The notes beneath the pieces were generated by a model, which did no database searches, had not been told where the DNA came from, and worked only from the letters and a program-made list of their open reading frames with translations. A DNA stretch of 64,000 nucleotides from Enterococcus pallens ATCC BAA-351 (lineage in GTDB: Bacteria > Bacillota > Bacilli > Lactobacillales > Enterococcaceae), in contig NZ_ASWD01000006.1 of the NCBI RefSeq assembly GCF_000407485.1, forward strand, positions 186,001 through 250,000, in the 5' to 3' direction. This document shows, piece after piece, positions 17,103 to 25,065 of this stretch. Made by a program: the position numbers and the translations under genes. Numbering within the stretch: the first letter of the stretch is position 1; the number at the start of each line of letters is the position of its first letter.

Positions 17103-17618
17103 ATGATTAGTTTAGTCGGCACCTTCCTGAATAGTGAAGGAAACCAACACACTTTTACGTTCAAAAATCCTGATGCGACTAAATCAGCTGATGAAATCAA
17201 AGAATCACTAGGATTGTTAGCCAGCTTGGACCTGTTTGAAAAAGACGGGGTTGGCTTATTCCAAACAGTCGTCAAAGCTAAATACGTAGAGAAAATCGAA
17301 CGACCTATTTTTGAAGGAACAAAATTATTTGGTGAGCCAATAGCAGCCCAAGAACCAGCTACGGCAATCCAGCTGCCAGAACCAGCTCCCCTGTTTTTCC
17401 GCAGCCAATCCCAGAAGGCTCTTAATCAGCATCTGCAGCCTAAGGAGGAGGCGCCAGAAATCCAGACCGAGCTTCCGGCAGCACTAACAATTGAAACTAA
17501 GCAAAAATTACCAGCACCAGCAGGCAGTTTTTATACTCGAACCAAAGAAAAGCTCTTTTACCGAATAAATCGTAAAATTAAAGCTAAAGGTCGTGAAGCA
17601 CCACCTGATCCGTCGTGA
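17103..17618 (+). CDS. DUF2922-domain protein with long C-terminal tail
   Basis: A 171-residue protein. Residues 1-70 match the DUF2922 type (L-V-G-T-F-L-N-S-E-G, T-F-T-F-K-N-P, then A-D-E-I-K-E-S-L and F-Q-T-V-V-K-A). Usual DUF2922 proteins are about 70-75 residues, so this one carries an extra tail of about 95 residues that is Pro/Ala/Glu-rich and ends basic. The start is ATG 17103 after GAGAGGAG. No function is known for the family. Confidence 0.75.
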   Translation: MISLVGTFLNSEGNQHTFTFKNPDATKSADEIKESLGLLASLDLFEKDGVGLFQTVVKAKYVEKIERPIFEGTKLFGEPIAAQEPATAIQLPEPAPLFFRSQSQKALNQHLQPKEEAPEIQTELPAALTIETKQKLPAPAGSFYTRTKEKLFYRINRKIKAKGREAPPDPS

Positions 17619-17679
17619 GACTAAGCTATCTACGTTCCTTGACAATCGAATGTTGGTTGCTGCTAAAAAAAGCAAAAAA

Positions 17680-17714
17680 GCGGCCAAAAGAGTCTGATAT
17701 CACTCTTTTGACCC
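17680..17714 (-). terminator. Terminator of the pncA cluster
   Basis: GGTCAAAAGAGT and ACTCTTTTGGCC pair on the minus strand around GATATCAG, followed by GCTTTTTTGC. It could also act weakly on plus-strand transcripts from the DUF2922 gene. Confidence 0.7.
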
Positions 17715-17725
17715 CTATTTTCTGT

Positions 17726-18271
17726 TTAAATAATGGTTGCTCCCAAGGTGTTTTTGAAGTGGCCTAATGCCCAGTCATGTCCCACAGGATCAAAGCTGGC
17801 AACTGCTTCTTCAGGAACGATCAGCTTGTAGCCTAAATTGTAGGCATCTACTGCAGTATGCAATACACAAATGTCGGTACATACTCCGGTCAAACAAATT
17901 TCCGTGATTCCTCTTTCCCGCAAACGGATATCCAGATCTGTTCCGCTAAAGGCAGAATAATGACGTTTGTCGATCCAGTAAACATTCTTCGCTGCTTGAT
18001 TGGCCTGATAAAAATCAGCCAAGGAACCATACAAAGCACGACCTTCTGTGCCGATGACATTATGAGGTGGGAATAATTTGTTTTCTGGATGGTACTGATC
18101 ACTTGGATCATGTCCATCAATGGCAAAAACGACAAAATCACCCCGGTCAAAATAGTTTTTGGTTAAGGACACCAATTCTGGTTCAATCGCTTGACCCGCT
18201 TCACCAGTGGTTAATTTTCCGTCTGTTGCAACAAAATCATAGGTATAATCAATCGAAAGCAGTGCACGCAT
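17726..18271 (-). CDS. pncA: Nicotinamidase
   Basis: The 181-residue isochorismatase-fold enzyme deaminates nicotinamide to nicotinate for NAD salvage. The catalytic triad is visible: Asp in S-I-D-Y-T-Y-D-F near 8, Lys in I-D-K-R-H-Y-S-A-F near 103 and the nucleophilic Cys in L-T-G-V-C-T-D-I-C-V near 136. The metal-binding D-G-H-D near 53 also fits the family. The start at 18271 follows AGGAGGCTC. It is 12 bases downstream of mtnN and likely cotranscribed. Confidence 0.94.
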   Translation of the reverse strand: MRALLSIDYTYDFVATDGKLTTGEAGQAIEPELVSLTKNYFDRGDFVVFAIDGHDPSDQYHPENKLFPPHNVIGTEGRALYGSLADFYQANQAAKNVYWIDKRHYSAFSGTDLDIRLRERGITEICLTGVCTDICVLHTAVDAYNLGYKLIVPEEAVASFDPVGHDWALGHFKNTLGATII

Positions 18272-18283
18272 AAAAGAGCCTCC

Positions 18284-18979
18284 TTATTTTAAAATACGGA
18301 CAAATTCAACAACCATTTCGGCAGAACGTTTGCCGGCTTCATCAATAAATTCATCAAAGCTTTGAGTCGCTTGATGATCAGCAGTGTCGCTAATCGCCCG
18401 AACGACTAAGAAAGGAATTTCAAATTGTTGAGCAGTTTGAGCGATAGCCGCCCCTTCCATCTCACAAGCTAAAGCATCGGGGAAGTTAGCTAAGATCGCA
18501 TTGATTTTTGCTGAACTATCCACAAACGTATCGCCAGTGACAATCAAGCCCTTCTTCACATGATGTGCAGTATTTTCGGCTGCTTTCGTCATGTTGTCGA
18601 CTAAATAGCGGCTAGCTTCGAAATACAAAGGCATCCCGCCAGGTAATTGGCCTGGTTTATAGCCAAAGCCTGTAGCATCTACGTCAAAGTAGGCTAATTT
18701 TTCCGAAATGACTAAATCGCCAACTTGTAGTCCTGTGCCAATTCCGCCAGCGGAACCTGTATTGATGACCATATTAACGCCATATTGTTGAATCAACAGG
18801 CTAGTTGTCAAGGATGCAGCGACTTTACCGATTCCTGAACGAACCACAATCACTTCATGCTTGCCAATTGTACCGGAAATAAACAGGGCACCTGCTCGCT
18901 CCCAAGATAGCGGAGCTTCCAGCTGCTCACGCAAAATTTTAACTTCTTGATCCATGGCACCAATGATACCAATTTTCAT
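18284..18979 (-). CDS. mtnN: 5'-methylthioadenosine/S-adenosylhomocysteine nucleosidase
   Basis: The 231-residue Pfs enzyme cleaves SAH and MTA to adenine and a thio-ribose, recycling methyl-cycle waste and giving the precursor of autoinducer-2. Motifs fit the family: M-D-Q-E-V near 9 with the catalytic Glu, N-T-G-S-A-G-G near 75, F-V-D-S near 151, and C-E-M-E-G-A-A-I-A-Q near 171. The order nudF-macP-mtnN here equals that in streptococci, with pncA added downstream. Confidence 0.96.
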   Translation of the reverse strand: MKIGIIGAMDQEVKILREQLEAPLSWERAGALFISGTIGKHEVIVVRSGIGKVAASLTTSLLIQQYGVNMVINTGSAGGIGTGLQVGDLVISEKLAYFDVDATGFGYKPGQLPGGMPLYFEASRYLVDNMTKAAENTAHHVKKGLIVTGDTFVDSSAKINAILANFPDALACEMEGAAIAQTAQQFEIPFLVVRAISDTADHQATQSFDEFIDEAGKRSAEMVVEFVRILK

Positions 18980-19054
18980 GTGTAATTCCTCCTGCTATTT
19001 CGTTATTAAGGTAGATATTTTCTTTGAGAAACACCTAAGACCTCTGCATGTATT

Positions 19055-19339
19055 CTATATAAAGAACACTGCTAGCATTACAATTACTAATAATACCACA
19101 ACTATCAAAATAGCTTTATTCAAAAAGGTGCTGCGTTCGCGTTGGCGTTCTTTTTCGCCGCTGCGAGTTTTTTCTAATGGTTTATTCTTCTTTAGTTCTT
19201 TGCGATAAACGCTGCTGATTTCTTTTTGCTTTTTCGCATAGGCCTTTTCAGCTTCGGCTTTTTGCTGCTCTGCTAAGCGCTCTTGCGCTTCTTTGCGTTT
19301 TCGCAATTCGGTTCGCGTTACCAGAGGCGATTGGCTCAT
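19055..19339 (-). CDS. macP: MacP-like cell-wall synthase accessory protein
   Basis: A 94-residue protein with a long, highly charged coiled-coil N-terminal part (about 10-70, rich in Lys, Glu, Arg) and one C-terminal membrane helix (about 75-94, I-L-I-V-V-V-L-L-V-I-V). In pneumococcus MacP, of the same size, shape and gene context (between a NUDIX gene and pfs), activates the class A penicillin-binding protein PBP2a and is phosphorylated by StkP. T-x-T-E-L near residue 8-12 could be a phosphosite. Identification rests on architecture and synteny more than on motif identity. Confidence 0.72.
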   Translation of the reverse strand: MSQSPLVTRTELRKRKEAQERLAEQQKAEAEKAYAKKQKEISSVYRKELKKNKPLEKTRSGEKERQRERSTFLNKAILIVVVLLVIVMLAVFFI

Positions 19340-19341
19340 GT

Positions 19342-19914
19342 CTAATCCTCTCCTTGTTTAATTTGCAGTAATTCCCAATACTGAACGGCGTAGATGGTTT
19401 TGGCATCGCAAATTAGTCCGTCGGTAATGGCTTGATGGGCTTCTGCTAAAGTCAGTTCGTAAAGTTCCAATACTTCGTCATCATCTTGGGGACGAGGGTT
19501 TTCAACCTTTTCCAACTGCTGTCCCAAGTATATGTAAAGCTTCTCGTTGGAAAAACCAGGGGACAAATACATTTCTGCTACATAGTCCAGCTTTTCAGCC
19601 TTGTAGCCAGTTTCTTCTTCTAATTCACGACGCGCAGTTTTTTCTGGATGCTGTCCTTCACCCGGATCGATTTTACCTGCTGGAATTTCTAGGACTACTT
19701 TTTCTAAAGGCTTGCGGAATTGTTTCACCATGATTATTTTGTTTTCTTTTGTAATTGGAATAATTCCCACTCCGCCATGATGAAAGACTAATTCCCGTTT
19801 GGCTTCGCCGCCCATAGGTAAAGCAACATCATCCAAGACAACCTCAATAATCTTACCTTTAAAAATTTCTTTGCGTTGGATGGTCTTTTCTTCAAAATCT
19901 TTATATTCTAACAT
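19342..19914 (-). CDS. nudF: NUDIX hydrolase, ADP-ribose pyrophosphatase type
   Basis: The 190-residue enzyme has a complete Nudix box: G-x5-E-x7-R-E-L-x-E-E-T-G, seen here as G-E-G-Q-H-P-E-K-T-A-R-R-E-L-E-E-E-T-G near 85-105. The N-terminal beta-region and Y-L-S-P-G-F-S-N-E near 115 match the ADP-ribose pyrophosphatase group, which cleaves ADP-ribose to AMP and ribose-5-P. The gene starts two bases from macP and leads the four-gene minus-strand cluster. Confidence 0.93.
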   Translation of the reverse strand: MLEYKDFEEKTIQRKEIFKGKIIEVVLDDVALPMGGEAKRELVFHHGGVGIIPITKENKIIMVKQFRKPLEKVVLEIPAGKIDPGEGQHPEKTARRELEEETGYKAEKLDYVAEMYLSPGFSNEKLYIYLGQQLEKVENPRPQDDDEVLELYELTLAEAHQAITDGLICDAKTIYAVQYWELLQIKQGED

Positions 19915-20140
19915 CTCTTCACCTTTCTTCTTTAAGGATACTTCGTTGGTTTGAATGATACAACGGACTTTGGACTTATTGTATCACAGAAAATTATTAT
20001 GTTTTTTCTAAATCTAAAAAATCCATCTTTGGTCCGATACTAATTCTATAGAATTTCGTGCTATGATGTCCGTGTAAGGTAATACGTGAAAAATTAATGC
20101 ATTAGATACCCGCTTTACTTACTAGATTAGGAGGATCATT

Positions 20141-20800
20141 ATGCGAAAGAAAATATTCCCGATAATTGTGATAATCATTGGTGTCATCTGCTTTTTAGAA
20201 GGTGATCTTGGCGATTTCATCACATTAGTACTACTTATCACAGGTATTCGTTTGATTTACCGAGGAATTAAAGGTCGAAACGTTCAGAAAAAAGAAGAAA
20301 TGCCGATACTTAGTCCTGAAAAGGAAGAGTATTACCGGGAAGCTCGTATGACGGACAGTGAAATTGACCTTTTCCGTGAAACCATGAACCAATCTAAAAA
20401 CCAAATCGTTCGTCTGCAAAACAACATTAAAAACAACGCGAAGTTAAAAGCGATTGATTTGCGCCATGATATGCTGAAGGCTGCCAAGGCTTTGTTTAAG
20501 GAATTGGTTAAGGAACCTACCCGTTTACCCGAAGCCAGCCAATTTCTTTACACTCATTTGCCAAACATTTGTGATTTGACCGATAATTATATCGAAATTA
20601 ACAATCATGAGGTCAAGTCGAAAGAAGTTTATGGTAAACTAGAAGAAAGCGCAAAGATCATTGATCAGATGGCTGCTTTGGTAGTGAAAGATTATCAACA
20701 ATTCGTTGCCAATGATTTAGAAGACATGGATGTCGAAATCTCCATTGCCAAACAAAACATCGAAAAAGATCCTGATCTGTCAAAACAATTTAGCGAATAA
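20141..20800 (+). CDS. XpaC-like 5-bromo-4-chloroindolyl phosphate hydrolysis family protein
   Basis: A 219-residue protein with two N-terminal hydrophobic segments (about 4-20 and 24-40) and a cytosolic helical domain. It belongs to the XpaC family, which is paired with telA in many Firmicutes. The name comes from a plate phenotype; the real role is not settled. It starts after TAGGAGG. A hairpin separates it from telA (20802-20826), which lies 45 bases downstream on the same strand. Confidence 0.85.
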   Translation: MRKKIFPIIVIIIGVICFLEGDLGDFITLVLLITGIRLIYRGIKGRNVQKKEEMPILSPEKEEYYREARMTDSEIDLFRETMNQSKNQIVRLQNNIKNNAKLKAIDLRHDMLKAAKALFKELVKEPTRLPEASQFLYTHLPNICDLTDNYIEINNHEVKSKEVYGKLEESAKIIDQMAALVVKDYQQFVANDLEDMDVEISIAKQNIEKDPDLSKQFSE

Positions 20801-20801
20801 A

Positions 20802-20826
20802 AAATCTAGCCTAGCTAGATTTTTTT
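20802..20826 (+). terminator. Hairpin between xpaC and telA (terminator or attenuator)
   Basis: AAATCTAGC and GCTAGATTT pair around CTA and are followed by six T. Because telA follows at once without an evident promoter, partial termination that sets the xpaC:telA ratio is possible. Confidence 0.6.
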
Positions 20827-20844
20827 CGAACAGGAGGAACCACG

Positions 20845-22032
20845 GTGGAACCGGAAAACAAACCAGCAGTAAATGATACCTTAGATGATTTGTTAAGCAA
20901 CCCTTTTGGTACAGACAGCTTAACACCTGTCCAGCAGCAAGAAATTTCCAGTCTGCAGGAGCAACAGCAGGCCGATCGCTTAGTCGATAAGCTGCCAGAG
21001 GAACGCCAAGCCCAAGCTCGCGAACTAGCCAAGAAAATTGATGTAAATGATTCTCAAGCCGTCATCACGTATGGCGCAACTGCCCAAACAAAATTGAGTG
21101 AATTTTCTCAATCAATGTTAAACACTGTATCTGCTCAAGACATCGGACCAATTGGAGATTCTTTAAACCAATTGATGTATCGTTTGCAAGAAGCAAACCC
21201 TGATGAATTGCGTGTCGGTGAAGGCAACCTTTTCCAACGCGTTTTCGGAAAAGTCAAACAGTCTATTTATGAAATCACCACTAAATACCAAAAAATCGGG
21301 GCACAAATTGATAAGATCGCTATGAAGCTGAACACCGAAAAAGATGGTCTATTAAAAGACAATCAAATGTTGGAGCAGCTTTATACGAAAAACAAAGATT
21401 ATTTTGATGCCTTGAATATTTATATTGCAGCAGCTGAATTGAAGATGGAAGAATTAAAACACGAAACCATTCCTGAAGCCAGCCAAAAGGCGCAAGCCAG
21501 CGGCGACCAAATGGATGTCCAAATCGTGAACGACTATACGCAGTTCTTGGATCGTTTAGACAAGCGGACCTATGACTTGAAACTGGCTCGTCAAATTACG
21601 ATCCAACAAGCACCACAGATTCGTTTGATTCAAAACACCAACCAAGCGTTAGCTGAAAAAATTCAAGCTTCAATCAATACAGCCATTCCTTTATGGAAAA
21701 ACCAAGTGGCAATCGCTTTGACTTTATTACGTCAAAAAGATGCTTCCATGGCGCAACGTCAAGTATCAGAAACAACTAATGACTTACTGAAGAAAAACTC
21801 AGAAATGCTGAAAATTTCTACTATTGAAACCGCCAAAGAAAATGAGCGCGGAATCGTCGATATCGAAACCCTGCAGCAAACCCAAAACGACTTGGTAGAA
21901 ACCCTTGAAGAAACCCTTCGTATCCAAAAAGAAGGCAAAGAACGTCGCCAAGCCGCTGAGTTGGAAATCAACCACATGGAAAACGAACTGAAAAACAAAT
22001 TATTGGAATTAACCACTAATAAACCCGAATAA
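20845..22032 (+). CDS. telA: TelA-family toxic-anion resistance protein
   Basis: The 395-residue protein is almost wholly alpha-helical and matches the TelA/KlaA family (Pfam TelA), with conserved stretches such as F-S-Q-S-M-L-N-T-V near 90, D-I-G-P-I-G-D near 102, and [11 protein letters not shown] near 282. It has been linked to tellurite and envelope-antimicrobial tolerance. The start is GTG at 20845, well spaced from ACAGGAGG. It is the second gene of the xpaC-telA unit and is closed by a terminator at 22039. Confidence 0.92.
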   Translation: MEPENKPAVNDTLDDLLSNPFGTDSLTPVQQQEISSLQEQQQADRLVDKLPEERQAQARELAKKIDVNDSQAVITYGATAQTKLSEFSQSMLNTVSAQDIGPIGDSLNQLMYRLQEANPDELRVGEGNLFQRVFGKVKQSIYEITTKYQKIGAQIDKIAMKLNTEKDGLLKDNQMLEQLYTKNKDYFDALNIYIAAAELKMEELKHETIPEASQKAQASGDQMDVQIVNDYTQFLDRLDKRTYDLKLARQITIQQAPQIRLIQNTNQALAEKIQASINTAIPLWKNQVAIALTLLRQKDASMAQRQVSETTNDLLKKNSEMLKISTIETAKENERGIVDIETLQQTQNDLVETLEETLRIQKEGKERRQAAELEINHMENELKNKLLELTTNKPE

Positions 22033-22038
22033 CCTTTG

Positions 22039-22071
22039 AACTAGCAGAAAACACATTCTGCTAGTTTTTTT
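22039..22071 (+). terminator. Terminator of telA
   Basis: AACTAGCAGAA and TTCTGCTAGTT form a perfect stem followed by T7. The first fragment of the repeat array begins directly after it. Confidence 0.85.
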
Positions 22072-22555
22072 GCCAGTCCAGCTTTTCTCAGTTTAATCAG
22101 GTATAAAAACTAGCCCTTTATACTTCAACCAATTAACGCTTCATGATGTTTAGCTGGATGGTAAGCGTACGAAAATTAAATCATTTTTTTCGTCCTTTGA
22201 AAAAAATAATTCCTTACCTGTGAGTTAGCTGCCAGTCCAGCTTTTCGCAATAATAATAGTTCAGAAACTGAAAAAGGAATTTTGTTCCAAATAACCTTTA
22301 GAACTGTTTAGCTGGATGGTAAGCGTACGAAAATTAAGTCATTTTTTTCGCCCTTTGAAAAAAATAATTCCTTACCTGTGAGTTAGCTGCCAGTCCAGCT
22401 TTTCTCAGTAATATAGTTATAAAAATAATTCTTCATGACTCAACTAATTATCGCTTCGTGATGTTTAGCTGGATGGTAGGCGTGCGAAAATCAAATCATT
22501 TTTTCGTTCTTTGAAAAAATGATTCCTTACTTGTGAGTTAGTTGCCAGTTCAACT
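22072..22555. repeat. Tandem array of about 96-base palindromic repeat units
   Basis: Three near-identical units lie at 22150-22245, 22308-22403 and 22465-22555, and a right-end fragment at 22072-22090. Each unit starts TTAGCTGGATGG and ends GCCAGTCCAGCTTTT, which are imperfect inverted repeats. Inside are GGTAAG/CTTACC arms and ATTTTTTTCG/TTTGAAAAAAAT arms, so each unit can fold into a long hairpin. The spacers between fragment and unit 1 and between units 2 and 3 are also alike (CTCAG at the start, CGCTTC.TGATG at the end). There is no ORF. Confidence 0.85.
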
Positions 22556-22834
22556 AGTTGAATCATTGATGCAGAAATGTTCGGATGCTATAATAACTAA
22601 AGAAATACCAATAAGAATTTGAATGTAAAAAATTGATGATTGTATTTTCACTTTTTATTTTTTTATGGATGAAAGAACCTCACTCTTAGTTAATCAGTCA
22701 CCTGCTTAATTAATTCTGTAGGATGCTAAAGTCTTATTTAGCGCTTATAGGAATTGGATCTATCGTTTTGTTTCCTTTTGCTTCTGATCACGTAACTTTT
22801 GAAAGTTACTAGTGCCGAAAGAGAGTTGATAATT
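22556..22834. other. Non-coding stretch before the toxin-antitoxin-like pair
   Basis: About 280 AT-rich bases with no ORF. The only distinct element is the 18-base near-palindrome at 22792-22809 directly before the 22835 gene. A TATAAT at about 22590 has no gene close to it. Confidence 0.5.
22792..22809. promoter_or_regulatory. Candidate operator of the toxin-antitoxin-like pair
   Basis: GTAACTTTTGAAAGTTAC reads the same on both strands apart from the central two bases. It lies 26 bases before the first gene's ATG. Type II antitoxins usually repress their own promoter through such a palindrome. Confidence 0.5.
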
Positions 22835-23089
22835 ATGACCATGCAGCTAAATTTAACTCCTGAAGAAGAAAAACTTGCGAAAGAAACTCTCGCAAAGGAC
22901 GGACAGACGCCCGAAGAAGCATTTATGAGTTTAATCTATCTTAGGTTAGAAAAAGAAATGTCTTCAAAATATCCTGAAATGAAAAATCCAAATGTTCAAA
23001 CTATACTTGCTGATGTTGATGATGACGGTACGTTGGTGATTCCCGAAGATGCACCAGAGCATATGAAAGATTGGATTCGTCATGGATGA
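22835..23089 (+). CDS. Putative antitoxin of a type II-like pair
   Basis: An 84-residue acidic protein. The N-terminal part (about 4-45, Q-L-N-L-T-P-E-E-E, then helices ending S-L-I-Y-L-R-L-E-K) has a strand-helix-helix pattern like RelB/ribbon-helix-helix antitoxins, and the C-terminal part is acidic (D-V-D-D-D-G, P-E-D-A-P-E). ATG 22835 is preferred over a TTG at 22799, which falls in the operator. Its end overlaps the next gene by eight bases, typical of toxin-antitoxin modules. The assignment is inferred from size, charge and arrangement. Confidence 0.55.
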   Translation: MTMQLNLTPEEEKLAKETLAKDGQTPEEAFMSLIYLRLEKEMSSKYPEMKNPNVQTILADVDDDGTLVIPEDAPEHMKDWIRHG

Positions 23090-23444
23090 GTTTCAACTAT
23101 ATATCGTAAACTCTAAAATTTTTGGAGACCCTACTCCTAATAAAAGAAGACCTTCTGCTTATATAGGCCTTGTTTCAGAAAAATTTGGTTACGTTCGCTT
23201 TCTCGAAGTATATTCTTATAAAGAAAAGTTTGAGAGAGAATACTTTCTCAAGCGAATGTACAAAATTCAAGATAAAAAATCGGCTCAGTTAGATACTAAG
23301 TTCGATTCTTACATTGATGTCTCATCTGAGATTATTCTTTCACTCGCTAAAATAAAGAATTTAGCCGAACCAATCCCTCTAGGACGTCTTGCTGAAAAAG
23401 ATATTCTTGGGTTAATTGAGAAGTATAACCAATACAAAACTTAG
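23082..23444 (+). CDS. Putative MazF/PemK-like toxin
   Basis: A 120-residue basic protein. The N-terminal part has K-R-R-P-S-A near 21, resembling the R-R-P motif of MazF, and the C-terminal part has S-Y-I-D-V-S near 82 and I-P-L-G-R-L-A-E-K-D-I near 104, close to the S-x-V-D and I-G-R-L-x-x-x-D pattern of MazF/PemK endoribonucleases. The middle part does not match well, so a different fold or a diverged toxin is possible. It is coupled to the 22835 gene and followed by a terminator at 23456. Confidence 0.5.
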   Translation: MDEFQLYIVNSKIFGDPTPNKRRPSAYIGLVSEKFGYVRFLEVYSYKEKFEREYFLKRMYKIQDKKSAQLDTKFDSYIDVSSEIILSLAKIKNLAEPIPLGRLAEKDILGLIEKYNQYKT

Positions 23445-23455
23445 CCTGTTTCACC

Positions 23456-23483
23456 ACTCCCACCTAAAAATGGGAGTTTTTTT
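23456..23483 (+). terminator. Terminator of the toxin-antitoxin-like pair
   Basis: ACTCCCA and TGGGAGT pair around CCTAAAAA, followed by T7. Confidence 0.8.
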
Positions 23484-23610
23484 GTTTTTCTTAGTTTATT
23501 TACCTGCAGAAAATATCCCCTAATTTTCCATCTAACCCTCCCTCCTTACTATCCACCTCTTGACTCTCCCCTTGGAGCAGACATTATGCTTGTTTCAACG
23601 AGGCGAAGAA

Positions 23611-24324
23611 ATGAGTATTATCACAGTAACTCACTTATCCAAATACTTTGGAAACAAACAAATACTAAAGGACGTTAGTCTGGAGGTTAAGAAAGGAACG
23701 GTCCTTGGTCTGCTTGGTCCAAACGGTGCCGGTAAAACGACCTTGATCGAATGCATATTAGGTTTGAAGCAACCAGAAAACGGTGAAGCGTTGATCTTAG
23801 GACAATCGGCCAGACAGCATCGAAAAACAGTTTTTGAAAAGGTCGGTGTTCAGCTGCAGGCATCAAATTTTCAAAACAATATCAAGGTAGAGGAGCTTTG
23901 TCAGGAAATGTCTGCCCTCTATCATGAGCCGCAGGATTATTTGGACTTATTGAAACAGTTTGATTTGGAAGAATTTCAGAAGCAGCCAGCTGGTAGTTTA
24001 TCTGGGGGACAAAAACAGCGACTCTCCTTAGTGTTAGCTCTGTTGCCGAAGCCTGAGCTGGTTTTCTTGGATGAATTGACCACTGGATTAGACACTGAAG
24101 CGCGTCGGGAGGTTTGGCGCATTCTGCGGAGCTTGAAGAAGCAGGGCTTAACGATCTTCCTGACTACCCACTATTTAGAAGAAGCGGAACAGCTCTGCGA
24201 TGAGCTGGTCTTTTTGAAGAAGGGACAAATCATTGAACAACAGAATTTGTCACAGCTGCAGCAGCAGAAAAACTACCTGACGTTGGAAGATTACTACTTA
24301 CAGAAGATGGAGGAAAGTGCATGA
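23611..24324 (+). CDS. ABC transporter ATP-binding protein
   Basis: The 237-residue ATPase has Walker A G-P-N-G-A-G-K-T near 38, signature L-S-G-G-Q-K-Q-R near 131, Walker B L-V-F-L-D-E-L near 151 and the His switch T-T-H near 184. It belongs to the ABC-2/drug-export group (CcmA-like). The start ATG at 23611 follows AGGCGAAG; a TTG 17 codons upstream has no ribosome site. It overlaps the permease gene by four bases, and a MerR gene follows, so the three form a self-regulated export unit. Confidence 0.9.
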   Translation: MSIITVTHLSKYFGNKQILKDVSLEVKKGTVLGLLGPNGAGKTTLIECILGLKQPENGEALILGQSARQHRKTVFEKVGVQLQASNFQNNIKVEELCQEMSALYHEPQDYLDLLKQFDLEEFQKQPAGSLSGGQKQRLSLVLALLPKPELVFLDELTTGLDTEARREVWRILRSLKKQGLTIFLTTHYLEEAEQLCDELVFLKKGQIIEQQNLSQLQQQKNYLTLEDYYLQKMEESA

Positions 24325-25061
24325 GCAAATACTTGACCGTTTTACGAATAGAAGGAAAATTATCGCTGCGAACACCAGATGGGCTCTTCTTTGGTATCGG
24401 CATGCCAATGGCGGTCCTGCTGCTTATCAGTATGCTGGCTGGCAACCAGCCGGCAGGCGACGGCGGCTATACTTTTATGCAGAGCAGTTATCCAGCATTG
24501 GCTACAGTTGGGATTTGTGCCACAGCTTTTATGGGTCTGCCGCTAACCATCTCCGATTACCGTGATAAAAAGATTCTCAAGCACTTTTTCACTACTCCAA
24601 CTAGTCCATTCCTGCTTTTGGGTGTACATGTGACTGTTTGCGTGCTGACGGCTCTTGCTTCTGCTTTGGGTGTCACCTTGGTCGCTATGCTAGTGTTGGA
24701 TTACCGCATGCCAGGTTCATGGCTGGGCTTCATTGGCAGCTACTTTTTAGTGATGCTGGCGATGTACAGTATTGGGATGATGATGGCTAGTTTATGCCAA
24801 ACAATTAAGCAAGCGAATTTAGTTTGCAATCTGGTGTATTTTCCGATGCTCTTTTTGTCAGGTGCCGTGATTCCTTTTGAAATTTTTCCAGAAGGTATGC
24901 AAAAAATCGCTAGTGTTCTGCCGCTGACGCAGGGGATTCGATTGTTGAAGCTGGTTTCCTTGGAAGGAATTTCCAGCCTGCCGCTGTTTGCCCTGCTTTA
25001 TCTGCTAATCTTCGGAATCCTTGGTATACTAGTATCAGTGAAAACCTTCAGATGGGAGTAA
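24321..25061 (+). CDS. ABC-2 type transporter permease
   Basis: The 246-residue permease has six hydrophobic helices (about 22-40, 55-72, 95-118, 130-155, 165-185 and 218-238) with N-terminal T-P-D-G-L-F-F-G typical of ABC-2 exporters, and P-M-L-F-L-S-G-A-V-I-P-F-E near 175, a usual mark of this family. Together with the 23611 ATPase it should export a hydrophobic compound; the substrate is unknown. The ATGA overlap shows translational coupling. Confidence 0.9.
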   Translation: MSKYLTVLRIEGKLSLRTPDGLFFGIGMPMAVLLLISMLAGNQPAGDGGYTFMQSSYPALATVGICATAFMGLPLTISDYRDKKILKHFFTTPTSPFLLLGVHVTVCVLTALASALGVTLVAMLVLDYRMPGSWLGFIGSYFLVMLAMYSIGMMMASLCQTIKQANLVCNLVYFPMLFLSGAVIPFEIFPEGMQKIASVLPLTQGIRLLKLVSLEGISSLPLFALLYLLIFGILGILVSVKTFRWE

Positions 25062-25065
25062 AGAA

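Noticed and set aside
22072-22555. CRISPR array
   Set aside because: Units are about 96 bases and palindromic, spacers are of unequal length and partly homologous, and no cas genes exist in the window.
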